Assembly: GCA_016787575.1 (NCBI GenBank)
Contig: JAEUUO010000007.1
Coordinates: 310,001 to 374,000, forward strand
Source of the DNA: Saprospiraceae bacterium
GTDB taxonomy: Bacteria > Bacteroidota > Bacteroidia > Chitinophagales > Saprospiraceae
Reading direction: 5' to 3'
DNA length: 64,000 nt
The position numbers and the translations under genes were made by a program. Every line of letters begins with the position of its first letter. Positions within the stretch are counted from its first letter, which is position 1. Positions 1-8,796 of the stretch are shown here, in pieces. Under the pieces are notes generated by a model. That model worked only from the letters and a program-made list of their open reading frames with translations, had not been told where the DNA came from and did not search any database.

Positions 1-892
1 TTAAATTTGTATTTGCTGCTTGATTGACACCATTGGACCATTTATATTGGTAAGGAGCGGTACCATAATCCAACTGAACGAGGATACTTCCACTTGATTC
101 ATTGTAGCATTTGACATGATTGAGTTCCAATCCAACTACATCGACTCTTTTTTCAGGACCCTCAACTATAAAAGGACCAAAACTCTTAAAATATCCATTG
201 CCATCGGTTAGTGTTACAGAATACGTCCCACCAGAAATATTATTAAGGTCTTTTGTCTTTGTACCATTCGTCCATTTATAACTTATTGCACCATGACCAC
301 CGGTTACATTCAAAATTATTTTTCCATTATCACCGCAAGTCGAGTGTGTAATTGTTGCGGTTGCATTCAATGCAAAACTTTTAGTAATCCAATTAGAATA
401 ATTGGAATAAGTCCGCTCAATAATTTCCCAGGTTCGTTTATCTGGAGATATGACATAAAGCAAAGGATAATAGTTGTGGTAATATTCACTGGCTACGGTT
501 GGTCCATTGGTAGCTGAAAGGTTGGCAATCCGGTAGGGCATTCCGGTAACCCAATCCCCCCAGGTATAATCATTGCACCCGGCAGGTCCAAACAAACACT
601 CAGTATTGGTTTTCCAATCCGATTCGAGCATGATGGCTGTAGTGCTGTTTCCTAAATTATTTACTACCTGATCCAATACATGGCTTTCATGGAAGTGCCA
701 GCAAAAGCCACACCAAGTCGCTTCAAATCCAACACAAGCTGATTTATTATTGCCCATCATTGCATACAAACTGTATACATTTCCATATACATCCTCTACA
801 TCAAAATCCGGCGCGACCGATCCATTGGGTAATTGAGAATGGACAGGCTGAAAGCTTAGAAGCACAAATAAAGCAATGAAGCAGCGGTTCAT
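1..892 (-). CDS. Secreted thioredoxin-fold protein with SprB-like repeats (C-terminus cut by window edge)
   Basis: The reading frame opens with ATG at 892 and is still open at base 1. It starts with a signal peptide (MNRCFIALFVLL... ending HSQ), followed by a redoxin-like domain with the motif TWCGFCW, a WCxxC thioredoxin active site, near residue 60. After about residue 180 come two SprB-like repeats, recognisable by STCGDNGKI / VKCYNESSGSI and Y-x-WTNG / Y-x-WSNG. SprB-type repeats are common in Bacteroidota surface proteins, so the missing C-terminus probably carries a T9SS sorting domain (inference). The likely role is an exported thiol-disulfide or scaffold protein; the substrate is unknown. 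Confidence 0.75.
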   Translation of the reverse strand, partial: MNRCFIALFVLLSFQPVHSQLPNGSVAPDFDVEDVYGNVYSLYAMMGNNKSACVGFEATWCGFCWHFHESHVLDQVVNNLGNSTTAIMLESDWKTNTECLFGPAGCNDYTWGDWVTGMPYRIANLSATNGPTVASEYYHNYYPLLYVISPDKRTWEIIERTYSNYSNWITKSFALNATATITHSTCGDNGKIILNVTGGHGAISYKWTNGTKTKDLNNISGGTYSVTLTDGNGYFKSFGPFIVEGPEKRVDVVGLELNHVKCYNESSGSILVQLDYGTAPYQYKWSNGVNQAANTNL

Positions 893-1015
893 TTGCAGTG
901 AATTTAAAGTAAATATAATCAATTACGAATTAAGTAATGCCAATTTTTAATTGCGATGTGTGTCTATAGTCTGTTGCGTAAAGACTAAAGGTAAATCCCT
1001 AATGAATCCATCACT

Positions 1016-1777
1016 TTATTCTTCTTCCGATCCATCCTCTTCCGGTTTTTCCATTAACCAAAATTGATTGATGGTATCGCCTTTAAGGATGTGAATTTTT
1101 TGAAGATTGACCAGTTCAAGAATTCCAAGAAAAACGATGATGGCGTGAATGCGATTTTCACAATCTTCAAAAAGGTTTTCAAAATTTACCTTGCCGCTTG
1201 TATGAATTTTGTGAATGACTTTTTCTTGTTCGTCAACGATTTCAAATTTGTAATTGTAGATTTTATGAACAACCGTTTTTGGTCCTTCCTCAAATCGTTG
1301 CATGACCTTTTGAAATACTTTCATCAGGTTAAAAAGATTCAAGGTTTCCCATTCTGCATCTACCAATGCTTTGCTGGCAAGACTTTCGAATTCTTTTTTC
1401 ATATTTCCACGCGGAACCCGGAAATACCGATCGTCTTCCATCATGCTCATTTCATCAATGACTTCCCGAACTGACTTGTATTCTAACAGGCGTTGGACCA
1501 ATTCCTTTCTGGGGTCAATTTCCTGATTATTTTCATCAAGTTCTTTTCTTGGTAATAACATCTTGGCTTTAATCCGAATTAAGGTAGCAGCAACTAAAAT
1601 AAATTCGCTGGCTAAATCCAGATTCAAAGATTCAATGTGCCGGACGTATTCTAAAAAATCTTCTGTGATTTTGGCAATCGGAATATCGTAAATATCAAGT
1701 TCGTCTCGTTCAATAAAAAACAATAGCAAGTCAAATGGACCTTCAAACTGCTGCAACTTAATAGTATACGTGCTCAT
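1016..1777 (-). CDS. scpA: Segregation and condensation protein A (ScpA)
   Basis: 253 residues, the usual ScpA length. The N-terminus (IKLQQFEGPFDLLLFFIERDELDIYDIPI) is the diagnostic ScpA opening that binds the SMC head. A helical linker and a C-terminal winged helix (FLGILELVNLQKIHI) follow. ScpA is the kleisin subunit that bridges SMC dimers and works with ScpB in chromosome condensation and segregation. The gene stands alone here; scpB and smc are not in the window. It is transcribed divergently from the RsmI-like gene with a 145-bp gap. The acidic tail (EEDGSEEE) is unremarkable. Confidence 0.95.
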   Translation of the reverse strand: MSTYTIKLQQFEGPFDLLLFFIERDELDIYDIPIAKITEDFLEYVRHIESLNLDLASEFILVAATLIRIKAKMLLPRKELDENNQEIDPRKELVQRLLEYKSVREVIDEMSMMEDDRYFRVPRGNMKKEFESLASKALVDAEWETLNLFNLMKVFQKVMQRFEEGPKTVVHKIYNYKFEIVDEQEKVIHKIHTSGKVNFENLFEDCENRIHAIIVFLGILELVNLQKIHILKGDTINQFWLMEKPEEDGSEEE

Positions 1778-1922
1778 TTTATTCTTAAAAGGAAGGCGAA
1801 GTTACGTCAATTGGATTGGGTTTTAGCTGAAAATATTTTGCTTGGTCCCTAAATTATTCGGTTTCTTCCACAGAAACTTGCGGTTTTAATTTAAAACGTT
1901 TTGCAGACATTACCTTAGCTAC

Positions 1923-2630
1923 ATGACAGTAGTAGGTCTGCATTTAATTCCGGTGCCCATCGCCGGAGGGAATCTTCATTCCTTAAGTATTTCTTCACTG
2001 GCTGTAGCCCGTAGCTTGCAACATTTTGTAGCAGAGCGGGCTAAAACGGCCAGAGCTTATTTAAAACTAATAGAACACCCTACACCTATCAATCAAATTG
2101 AGGTATTTGAAATACCGCAAAAAGATGAAATCCTGTTTTATCAAGACATGCTGAATCTATTAAAAAATGGGACTTCTTTGGGCATGGTTTCAGAAGCAGG
2201 GATGCCGTGCATTGCCGATCCGGGATATTTATTGGTGTCAAAAGCGCATCAGGCAGGTATTCCGGTATATCCTTATCCTGGACCAAATTCAATATTAATG
2301 GCATTGATGGCCAGTGGTTTTAGTGGACAAGAATTTCATTTTCACGGTTACCTTCCGGCTAAAAAAGAAGAATTGCGAAGCAAATTAATCTGGATTTTAA
2401 ATGAAATAAGAAAATCCCATGCAACGCATATTTTTATGGAAACTCCTTATAGAAATAAGCAAATATTGGAATTAATTTTAACACACATTCCATCTGAGAT
2501 GAAACTTTGCATTGCATCCAATTTGACAGGACCAGATCAAATCATTGAATCCAGATTTATAAAAAAATGGAATCCGGAATCACTTGTAAAATTTTACGAT
2601 ACACCAAGTATTTACTTGTTGTCAAAATAA
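1923..2630 (+). CDS. RsmI-like SAM-dependent methyltransferase (tetrapyrrole methylase fold)
   Basis: 235 residues. Recognisable tetrapyrrole-methylase segments are LIPVPIAGG at the N-terminus, FVAERAKTARAYLK, the SAM-site stretch GMVSEAGMPCIADPG near residue 95, and VYPYPGPNSILMALMASGF. This is the SAM methyltransferase family of RsmI, which 2'-O-methylates C1402 of 16S rRNA. The protein is about 50 residues shorter than classical RsmI and lacks its C-terminal extension; this short form is widespread in Bacteroidota, so the exact substrate is not certain. The stop codon at 2628-2630 is followed after one base by the GH16 start, suggesting co-transcription. Confidence 0.85.
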   Translation: MTVVGLHLIPVPIAGGNLHSLSISSLAVARSLQHFVAERAKTARAYLKLIEHPTPINQIEVFEIPQKDEILFYQDMLNLLKNGTSLGMVSEAGMPCIADPGYLLVSKAHQAGIPVYPYPGPNSILMALMASGFSGQEFHFHGYLPAKKEELRSKLIWILNEIRKSHATHIFMETPYRNKQILELILTHIPSEMKLCIASNLTGPDQIIESRFIKKWNPESLVKFYDTPSIYLLSK

Positions 2631-2631
2631 T

Positions 2632-3525
2632 TTGAATTTGAAAAAACTCATTTATTTTTTTTGCCTGATCTTTCAATTCAACGGATCTGCACAATTGAAA
2701 ACTGTTTTTGAAATTACCAAAGAATCCATAAGACCAGATACCCCTAAATCATGGAAATTAGTTTGGCAAGATGAATTTGAAGGAAGTCATTTGGATGTCA
2801 GTAAGTGGTTTAGTTACTATCCATACACCGCCTCGGGTTTAGATACCTGTCCTGCTTGCAGAACGCTGGGAGGCGACTTGGTATTGACAGACAGCAATCT
2901 GGTAGTATCTAATGGCACTTTAAAAATTATCGGAAAAAAACAAAAGGCACATTGGTATGGGAAAACCTATCCATACACTTCTGGCAATTTATTTTCCAAG
3001 CAAGGATTTTTATACGGCCGCTTCGAAATACGTTGCAAACTTCCAGCCGGTCTTGGCATGTGGCCGGCATTCTGGACTTTAGGAGAAGGCGTACTGGAAG
3101 AAATTGATGTTTTTGAAATCAATGGCCGATACATGCGACAGTTTCAAACCAATTATCATCATTGTTATGAGGCTCGCAATCATTGTCAAGATCCTAAATG
3201 GCACCTGGGTCCGGCCTTACATGAAGGCTTTAATGTATTTGCAATTGAATGGGATCCATTGTTTGTCAGATGGTATGTCAATGATAAATTGGTCAGAACG
3301 ATGGCAGGTTATGAATCCAGTTCGAGCAACCGTAAAATCAAATCATACAAATTAAAACCCGGTATTTACAATCAGGTCACAAATTTTCCAAAAACAAAAG
3401 CCCGCATCATAGCCGGATTGGGAATAGATTCAACCAAACCAGGTAAAATATTAAAATCAAAATTATTTCCGGCAGTATTTGAAATTGATTACATCCGGAT
3501 TTACGAGTCTCAAGCAAAAGAATAG
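2632..3525 (+). CDS. Secreted glycoside hydrolase family 16 (beta-glucanase/laminarinase type)
   Basis: 297 residues with a signal peptide (KKLIYFFCLIFQFNGSA). The GH16 jelly-roll signature is clear: WQDEFEG near residue 45, YGRFEIRCKLPAGLGMWPAFW, and the catalytic segment EIDVFE at residues 157-162, whose two glutamates are the nucleophile and acid/base of the retaining mechanism. The E-x-D-x-x-E spacing is that of the beta-bulge GH16 enzymes (laminarinases, agarases, porphyranases), so a beta-1,3/1,4-glucan or algal galactan is the likely substrate; which one cannot be told from sequence alone. The start is TTG, one base after the rsmI-like stop. No T9SS sorting domain is present. The 3' end overlaps the convergent deacetylase by 16 bp. 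Confidence 0.88.
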   Translation: MNLKKLIYFFCLIFQFNGSAQLKTVFEITKESIRPDTPKSWKLVWQDEFEGSHLDVSKWFSYYPYTASGLDTCPACRTLGGDLVLTDSNLVVSNGTLKIIGKKQKAHWYGKTYPYTSGNLFSKQGFLYGRFEIRCKLPAGLGMWPAFWTLGEGVLEEIDVFEINGRYMRQFQTNYHHCYEARNHCQDPKWHLGPALHEGFNVFAIEWDPLFVRWYVNDKLVRTMAGYESSSSNRKIKSYKLKPGIYNQVTNFPKTKARIIAGLGIDSTKPGKILKSKLFPAVFEIDYIRIYESQAKE

Positions 3526-4169
3526 TGCTCTTTGTCAGCATAGCTAAGCACTGAATGGGAATCCAATGCTTTAAATTGATAGCCTTGAAGGCTGTAATAT
3601 TCCAAAATTCTTGGCAACACTTCGTAAAGTCGCTTGGCAGATTTTAATGAGTCGTGGAATACAATAATAGAACCCGGTTGGGTATTTTTTACAACATTGG
3701 TAAAACAAGCATCCGCGCTGAGATTGGGATCAAAATCCCCACTCAAAACATCCCACATTACAATTTGATAATGGCGCTTTAAAAATCTGGTTTGCGAAGG
3801 TTTTAATCTTCCGTAAGGCGGCCTAAATAAATTAGAACCACTTACCAGGGCACCTTTTCGTACATTCTCAAAATAAGCTGCATTATCGGTACACCAACCG
3901 GATAAATGGTTGTAGGTATGATTCCCAATAGTATGACCCTTTGCTTTAATCAGATCAAAAATTTCAGGAAATCTCTCGATATTCTGACCAACACAAAAAA
4001 AACTAGCCTTGGCATCAAATTGATCCAATTGATCAAGCACCCAGGGGCTTACCTCGGGGATTGGGCCATCGTCAAATGTAAGAAATAGCTCGGGCCTTTG
4101 GCTTTCAACCCGCCACAGAAGCTCTGAAAACATGCTCTGCAAAAATCGAGGCGTAAAACTCAGATACAT
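3510..4169 (-). CDS. Polysaccharide deacetylase family protein (NodB domain, CE4)
   Basis: 219 residues covering one NodB domain. Motifs in order: TFDDGP at 31-36 (catalytic Asp and metal Asp), HTIGNHTYNH (metal-binding His pair), RPPYGR, WDVLSGDFDP and IIVFHDS (catalytic His). CE4 enzymes remove N-acetyl groups from chitooligosaccharide, peptidoglycan or related glycans in a metal-dependent reaction. There is no signal peptide, which is common for Bacteroidota members of this family and leaves the location open. It is convergent with, and overlaps by 16 bp, the GH16 gene, so a shared role in glycan handling is only suggested by position. Confidence 0.9.
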   Translation of the reverse strand: MYLSFTPRFLQSMFSELLWRVESQRPELFLTFDDGPIPEVSPWVLDQLDQFDAKASFFCVGQNIERFPEIFDLIKAKGHTIGNHTYNHLSGWCTDNAAYFENVRKGALVSGSNLFRPPYGRLKPSQTRFLKRHYQIVMWDVLSGDFDPNLSADACFTNVVKNTQPGSIIVFHDSLKSAKRLYEVLPRILEYYSLQGYQFKALDSHSVLSYADKEHYSFA

Positions 4170-4324
4170 GGAGATTTAAGAATCTACGTGTAAAGATGGC
4201 TTTTGGATTTGGGCTTTTAGGAAATATTTTAATGATTAACAATACCTTATACACTAAATGCATTGAATTTAGGCTCTATTTTGAAAAGGTCTTTGGATAT
4301 TTGCAAATCACATTCATCCAAATT

Positions 4325-5851
4325 ATGCAACGACCTGTCCGACTAAGATTTGCTCCCAGTCCTACCGGACCGCTCCATATTGGAGGAATAAGGACTGCTT
4401 TATACAACTATTTATTTGCCAAGCAACATGGCGGCACATTTATCCTTAGGGTAGAAGATACAGATCAGGGAAGATATGTTGAAGGTGCAGAAGCCTATAT
4501 TATCGATTGCCTTAAATGGGTTGGACTGTTGCCAGATGAGGGTCCAGGTTTTGGAGGCAATTTTGGGCCTTATCGGCAATCTGAACGGAAAGAAATTTAT
4601 CGAAAACATGCCCAGCAACTTATTGATACAGGAAAAGCATATTATGCATTTGATACCGAAGTTGCATTAAATGAGCTACGAGCTTCCAATGGTGGAAATC
4701 AAAAATATGATTTTAATACCCGTCTGCACATGCAGAATTCGCTTACCTTATCAGAAGATAAATGCAAAGAATTATTAGCAACCCACACACCCTATGTCAT
4801 TCGCTTAAAAGTGCCAGCCAATCAAGATGTACTGATTCAGGATCTTGTTCGGGGTTCTGTTAGATTTCACACGGTTGATCTGGATGATAAAGTATTGATA
4901 AAATCAGATGGCATGCCAACTTATCACATGGCCAATGTGGTGGACGATTATCTGATGCAGATTACACACGTCATTCGAGGAGAAGAATGGTTGTCTTCAA
5001 CCGCGCATCACGTGTTGTTGTATCAGGCTTTTGGATGGATTGATCAAATGCCAGAATTTGCACATTTGCCACTAATATTAAAACCAACAGGGAATGGCAA
5101 ACTTTCGAAACGAGATGGCGCCCAATTTGGATTTCCGGTATTTCCAATCGATTGGAAAACAGCAGAGGGTGAAACCTATCAAGGCTTTCGAGAGTATGGA
5201 TTTGAACCCGATGCCTTACTCAATTTTTTAGCCTTCTTAGGTTGGAATGACGGAACGGATAAAGAAATTTTCTCATTGGATGAAATGATTCAGGCATTTT
5301 CTATAGACAAAATTGTAAAGTCAGGTGCCCGGTTTGATTTTGAAAAAGGAAAGTGGTTCAATCAACAATACCTGCACCGACAAAGTTCAGAGGCTTGCAT
5401 CGAAAGAGTCCTTCAAGATTATCAAAATCATCAAATGGAAATTTCAAAAGAAGCTGCAATTTCAATTTGTAATATGTATAAAGACCGGGTCCATTTTTTT
5501 AAAGATTACTTTGCCCTGTCCATCGCATTTTTCAAAGACGTTCTGGTCTATGATAGCCAATATTTAGGAACTAAATTAAAGCCAGAATCTTCAGAAATAC
5601 TGATAAAGGTTCGTGAATTTTTAGAATCACAAGAGATATGGAATGCTGAATTGATTGAAAACGGACTGAAAGAATTTATTAAAAACCAACAAATCAAAGC
5701 TGGAGAATTATTTCCATTAATGCGTGTATGCATGACAGGAATTCCCACCGGACCGGATGTATTTAAAATGATTGCATTTCAGGGAAAAACTAGATTACTC
5801 CAAAAAATAAATTTGTTTATAAAACACATTTCCATTAATCAAAATATATGA
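4325..5851 (+). CDS. gltX: Glutamyl-tRNA synthetase
   Basis: 508 residues from the ATG at 4325, chosen because the following residues (RPVRLRFAPSPTGPLHIGG) are the canonical GluRS N-terminus; the frame is open upstream to 4196 but that stretch resembles nothing. Class I motifs are HIGG in the Rossmann fold and KLSKR (GNGKLSKRDG) in the second signature. The enzyme charges tRNA-Glu. The DDYLMQITHVIRGEEWLSST segment is typical of the catalytic core, and the remainder is the anticodon-binding domain. Its stop overlaps the next gene's start by 4 bp (ATGA), so the two are probably translationally coupled. Confidence 0.96.
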   Translation: MQRPVRLRFAPSPTGPLHIGGIRTALYNYLFAKQHGGTFILRVEDTDQGRYVEGAEAYIIDCLKWVGLLPDEGPGFGGNFGPYRQSERKEIYRKHAQQLIDTGKAYYAFDTEVALNELRASNGGNQKYDFNTRLHMQNSLTLSEDKCKELLATHTPYVIRLKVPANQDVLIQDLVRGSVRFHTVDLDDKVLIKSDGMPTYHMANVVDDYLMQITHVIRGEEWLSSTAHHVLLYQAFGWIDQMPEFAHLPLILKPTGNGKLSKRDGAQFGFPVFPIDWKTAEGETYQGFREYGFEPDALLNFLAFLGWNDGTDKEIFSLDEMIQAFSIDKIVKSGARFDFEKGKWFNQQYLHRQSSEACIERVLQDYQNHQMEISKEAAISICNMYKDRVHFFKDYFALSIAFFKDVLVYDSQYLGTKLKPESSEILIKVREFLESQEIWNAELIENGLKEFIKNQQIKAGELFPLMRVCMTGIPTGPDVFKMIAFQGKTRLLQKINLFIKHISINQNI

Positions 5852-7266
5852 AATTAAAATTTTGTGGTGCATCCAGGGAAGTAACCGGCTCTTGTCATTT
5901 ATTGACTTTAGACAATGGGTATAAAATTTTATTGGATTGCGGTATGTTTCAGGGAAAAAGGGATGATGACGACACAATGAATACCAGCTGGCCTTTTCAA
6001 CCAGCAGAAATCGACTTATTGATTTTATCGCACGCACATATCGATCATTGCGGTCGGATTCCAAAACTAGTGAAAGACGGATTTCGTGGAAACATTTATT
6101 GCACACATGCTACGCGTGATTTAGCTTCTATCATGTTGATGGACACCGCACATATTCAGGAACGCGATGCCGAGTTTGACAACAAACACCTTGAACGAAA
6201 AAAACAGCGCAATCCAAATTTCAAGTACACAAAAGTAAAACCCATTTACAATGCAGCCGATGTGGCGCAAGCCATGAAACTTTTTGTTTCAGTTTCTTAT
6301 GATCGTTGGATTGATTTGGTAAAAGGAGTCAAGTTGGTATTTACAGATGCCGGACATATTTTAGGATCTGCAAGTGTAAATCTCGTAATCAATACCGGAG
6401 GTGATGAAATGCGCATAGCGTTTACTGGTGACATTGGCAGACCCAATAGACCCATATTAAGGGATCCCCAAGACATGTGGCCAGCAGATGTTATTATTTC
6501 AGAATCTACTTATGGCGATAAATTGCATCTGGAAAAACCAGCTGAAAAAGCGCGCTTTCTGGAAATCGTAAATCAAACTTGTTTTCAAAGACGGGGAAAA
6601 GTAATAATTCCTGCATTTAGCTTAGGAAGAACTCAGGAGTTGGTTTTTATTTTAGATCAACTCGTTAACGAAGGACAATTAGGAAATATTCCGGTGTTTG
6701 TAGACAGTCCGCTGGCTGTAAATGCAACCGACATCTTCAAAGCGCATTCAGAATGTTTTGACGATGAATTGCATCGATACATAGTAAAAGATCCGGATCC
6801 ATTTGGATTTAAACGACTCAGTTATATAGTTGACGTTCGGGAATCAAAAAAATTAAACAGCAGTAAAGAGCCGGCTATTATAATTTCAGCTGCCGGTATG
6901 TTGAATGCAGGTCGCATTCAACATCATGTATACAACAACATTGAAAATCCAAACAATACCATTTTACTAGTAGGATATTGTGCGCCTTACACACCCGGCG
7001 GACAATTACAACGAGGAGCAACGGAAATTCGTTTATTTGGTGAAGACAAAAAAGTAAATGCCCAAATTGAAATTATGGATTCTTTTTCTGCGCATGGAGA
7101 TCAAAAAGAAATGAGTGATTTTCTAAACAATCAAATTCCGTCCTGTAAAAATTTATTCCTGGTCCACGGAGAATATGAAACACAATTGAAATACAAAACG
7201 TATTTGAGAGATAAAGGATTTTCTTCCATTGAAATTCCGGAGTTTAAACAGGAGTTTAGTGTATAG
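5848..7266 (+). CDS. Beta-CASP metallo-beta-lactamase, predicted RNA-processing exonuclease (YSH1 family)
   Basis: 472 residues. The zinc site HAHIDH is at residues 62-67, with further ligands in DAGHILGSA and FTGDIG. The beta-CASP insertion is visible in GKVIIPAFSLGRTQELVF and in IIISAAGMLNAGRI, and the last RMMBL segment has MDSFSAHGDQ and LVHGEYE. This is the COG1236 family related to the cleavage factor CPSF-73 and bacterial RNA nucleases; a nuclease role on RNA is inferred from the family. It overlaps gltX by 4 bp. The stop codon TAG at 7264-7266 is the first three bases of an array of 7-bp repeats. Confidence 0.9.
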   Translation: MKLKFCGASREVTGSCHLLTLDNGYKILLDCGMFQGKRDDDDTMNTSWPFQPAEIDLLILSHAHIDHCGRIPKLVKDGFRGNIYCTHATRDLASIMLMDTAHIQERDAEFDNKHLERKKQRNPNFKYTKVKPIYNAADVAQAMKLFVSVSYDRWIDLVKGVKLVFTDAGHILGSASVNLVINTGGDEMRIAFTGDIGRPNRPILRDPQDMWPADVIISESTYGDKLHLEKPAEKARFLEIVNQTCFQRRGKVIIPAFSLGRTQELVFILDQLVNEGQLGNIPVFVDSPLAVNATDIFKAHSECFDDELHRYIVKDPDPFGFKRLSYIVDVRESKKLNSSKEPAIIISAAGMLNAGRIQHHVYNNIENPNNTILLVGYCAPYTPGGQLQRGATEIRLFGEDKKVNAQIEIMDSFSAHGDQKEMSDFLNNQIPSCKNLFLVHGEYETQLKYKTYLRDKGFSSIEIPEFKQEFSV

Positions 7267-7326
7267 GTGATAGGTGATAGGTGATAGTTGTTAGGTGATA
7301 GTTGTTAGTTGTTAGTTGTTAGTTGT
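7264..7326 (+). repeat. Heptanucleotide array TAGGTGA/TAGTTGT, nine units
   Basis: Nine consecutive 7-bp units starting with the stop codon of the preceding gene: three TAGGTGA, one TAGTTGT, one TAGGTGA, then four TAGTTGT. Every unit carries TAG, and because 7 is not a multiple of 3 the stop triplets fall in all three frames. Three to four similar units recur at 7445-7472 and five at 47634-47668. Confidence 0.85.
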
Positions 7327-7470
7327 AAATGGTCAATGATCCTTTTCACATGTTCTTCTTTGCACCTTTGCGAGGAATTAATCTTTGTTCTCGTAATTCG
7401 TAATTTCTTCCTCTGCGTCTTTGCGACTCTGCGAGAAATTAAATTAGTTGACAGTTGATAGGTGACAGGC

Positions 7471-7518
7471 TTTGCAGTATTGTAACATTGCAAGATTGCA
7501 ACATTGCAGCATTTCTCT
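7471..7518 (+). repeat. 8-bp array A, consensus ATTGYARN, six units
   Basis: Six 8-bp units in register: TTTGCAGT, ATTGTAAC, ATTGCAAG, ATTGCAAC, ATTGCAGC, ATTTCTCT. It is followed by the module ACTTCCTTTCTAAAGACTC (from 7530), a relative of which also follows array B and the arrays near 62.2 kb. Confidence 0.8.
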
Positions 7519-7564
7519 ATAGACTATATACTTCCTTTCTAAAGACTCTTCCTCACATTAAACT

Positions 7565-7604
7565 ATTGCAGGATTGTAGAATTGCAGTATTGCAACATTT
7601 CCCT
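7565..7604 (+). repeat. 8-bp array B, consensus ATTGYARN, five units
   Basis: Units ATTGCAGG, ATTGTAGA, ATTGCAGT, ATTGCAAC, ATTTCCCT in perfect 8-bp register, then a copy of the AGACTTCTTTTCTAAAGACT module at about 7607-7627. Confidence 0.8.
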
Positions 7605-7642
7605 ACAGACTTCTTTTCTAAAGACTCACATTGCAGTATTTC

Positions 7643-8248
7643 TTAAATATGATTATCACTTTCCAAAAATCGGTTCCAGGATTCAAGGGTATCGATATCC
7701 TCAAGAACTTCCAGCATTTTATAAGAAAGATTTAATTGTTTTAAATCTAAAAGGCTTTCATACAATACCGTCGCACTACTCCAATTTTTATCTTGAAATA
7801 AAGATTTGTGCAAGCTGTTCAATCCAAGTAAATAATAACCACCATCTTTTGCTGGTCCAATTACACAATCGTAGGTATCTAAAAGTTTACTTGCTTCTTG
7901 AATGTGATTTGTTTTTAGATAGGGACAATCACTGCCGATGATGATCACTTTTGAATGCTGTAGAAATAATTCACGGAATGCATGTTTCATTCGAATACCT
8001 AAATCGTTTCCTGTTTGCAGTTTTTTATTAAATAAATTGGAATCCCATGCATCATTTGTATCGATAAAATCACTGTAAAATAAATATTTTGAACCCTGAT
8101 AGTTGATACACTGTTTGCGTGTTATGACCTGCAATTGCAGATAAATTTGCAAAGCAGTGAATTCTCCAGAAGTAACAGCAATACGAGTTTTAACCTTTCC
8201 TAAAACAGGATTTTTAATAAAAACAATGAGGGCTGCCGAACTAGTCAA
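7643..8248 (-). CDS. TIGR04282/DUF2064 family glycosyltransferase-like protein
   Basis: 201 residues. The N-terminal KNPVLGKVKTRI, the central IIGSDCPYL and the GPAKDGGYYLLGL segment are the hallmarks of the DUF2064/TIGR04282 family, a nucleotide-sugar-transferase-like fold. Some members lie in arsenosugar biosynthesis clusters, but no such partner is present here, so the substrate is unknown. The only in-frame start is TTG at 8248, 15 bp after the stop of the DUF4293 gene; the pair is probably co-transcribed. The gene ends inside a repeat-rich spacer. Confidence 0.85.
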   Translation of the reverse strand: MTSSAALIVFIKNPVLGKVKTRIAVTSGEFTALQIYLQLQVITRKQCINYQGSKYLFYSDFIDTNDAWDSNLFNKKLQTGNDLGIRMKHAFRELFLQHSKVIIIGSDCPYLKTNHIQEASKLLDTYDCVIGPAKDGGYYLLGLNSLHKSLFQDKNWSSATVLYESLLDLKQLNLSYKMLEVLEDIDTLESWNRFLESDNHI

Positions 8249-8263
8249 TTTGTAAAAAAAAAA

Positions 8264-8698
8264 TTATCGAAGCCGATCCATAGATTTAACCAGATCCTGG
8301 TCGCGACGGATGGCCCTTACAGCCAACCAGACCAGAATAATACCGGCCATGCTGAAATACATGCCATTGGCGGGAATAAATTCAGCCAATTTCTGATATT
8401 TAAAAACATTGTAAAAACATGCACCAATGCAAAATAGTAAATGCATTAAACTGGAAACGGCTGCTACAATGATTTGCATTCCCCGTTCTTTGTAAAGAAA
8501 TACCGATATCAGTGCCATGATTGCAGAAACTCCAGAACCAATCAAAATAAGCATGCTTTCATTGGCATAAAATATGGAATCAGAAAAATAAGCTTCTCCT
8601 GGATTTTCTGTTTTCAATAAAACCAGGGATGGTAACCACAAAGCCGCAAAACAAATGGCAGCCAAAAACATATAAATACTTTGAATTCGTTGAATCAT
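8264..8698 (-). CDS. DUF4293 family membrane protein
   Basis: 144 residues with four predicted transmembrane segments (about residues 5-27, 48-68, 77-99 and 110-127). The opening MIQRIQSIYMFLAAI and the ending RRDQDLVKSMDRLR match the conserved ends of DUF4293, a family confined to Bacteroidota whose function is unknown. It is divergent from the FAD oxidoreductase gene, whose frame is open into this gene; the conserved N-terminus of each protein places the two starts about 100 bp apart. Confidence 0.88.
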   Translation of the reverse strand: MIQRIQSIYMFLAAICFAALWLPSLVLLKTENPGEAYFSDSIFYANESMLILIGSGVSAIMALISVFLYKERGMQIIVAAVSSLMHLLFCIGACFYNVFKYQKLAEFIPANGMYFSMAGIILVWLAVRAIRRDQDLVKSMDRLR

Positions 8699-8796
8699 TG
8701 GATGAAATTAGTCCGAAAATTAGCGAGAATTGGGCATTAACACCCAAAAAATACTGCCTGATTCCTGTTAATTTTGCCAAATTCCAAACCGCGCGT

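Larger units (their letters stand above)
7267..7642. other. Gene-free repeat-rich intergenic region
   Basis: 376 bp between the metallo-beta-lactamase gene and a convergent DUF2064 gene. It holds the 7-bp array (to 7326), a stretch resembling the common environmental repeat with CTTTGCG / CTCTGCG words at about 7360-7436, a second short heptad run at 7445-7472, and two 8-bp arrays. Short open frames here are repeat artefacts. No gene is supported. Confidence 0.8.

Noticed and set aside
7471..7604. 8-bp arrays considered as a CRISPR array
   Set aside because: Units are 8 bp and contiguous, without spacers.
7455..7941. Short plus-strand open frames of 60-120 codons across the repeat region and the DUF2064 gene
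   Set aside because: They are made of the 8-bp arrays or of the antisense of the DUF2064 gene; composition is repetitive and resembles no protein.
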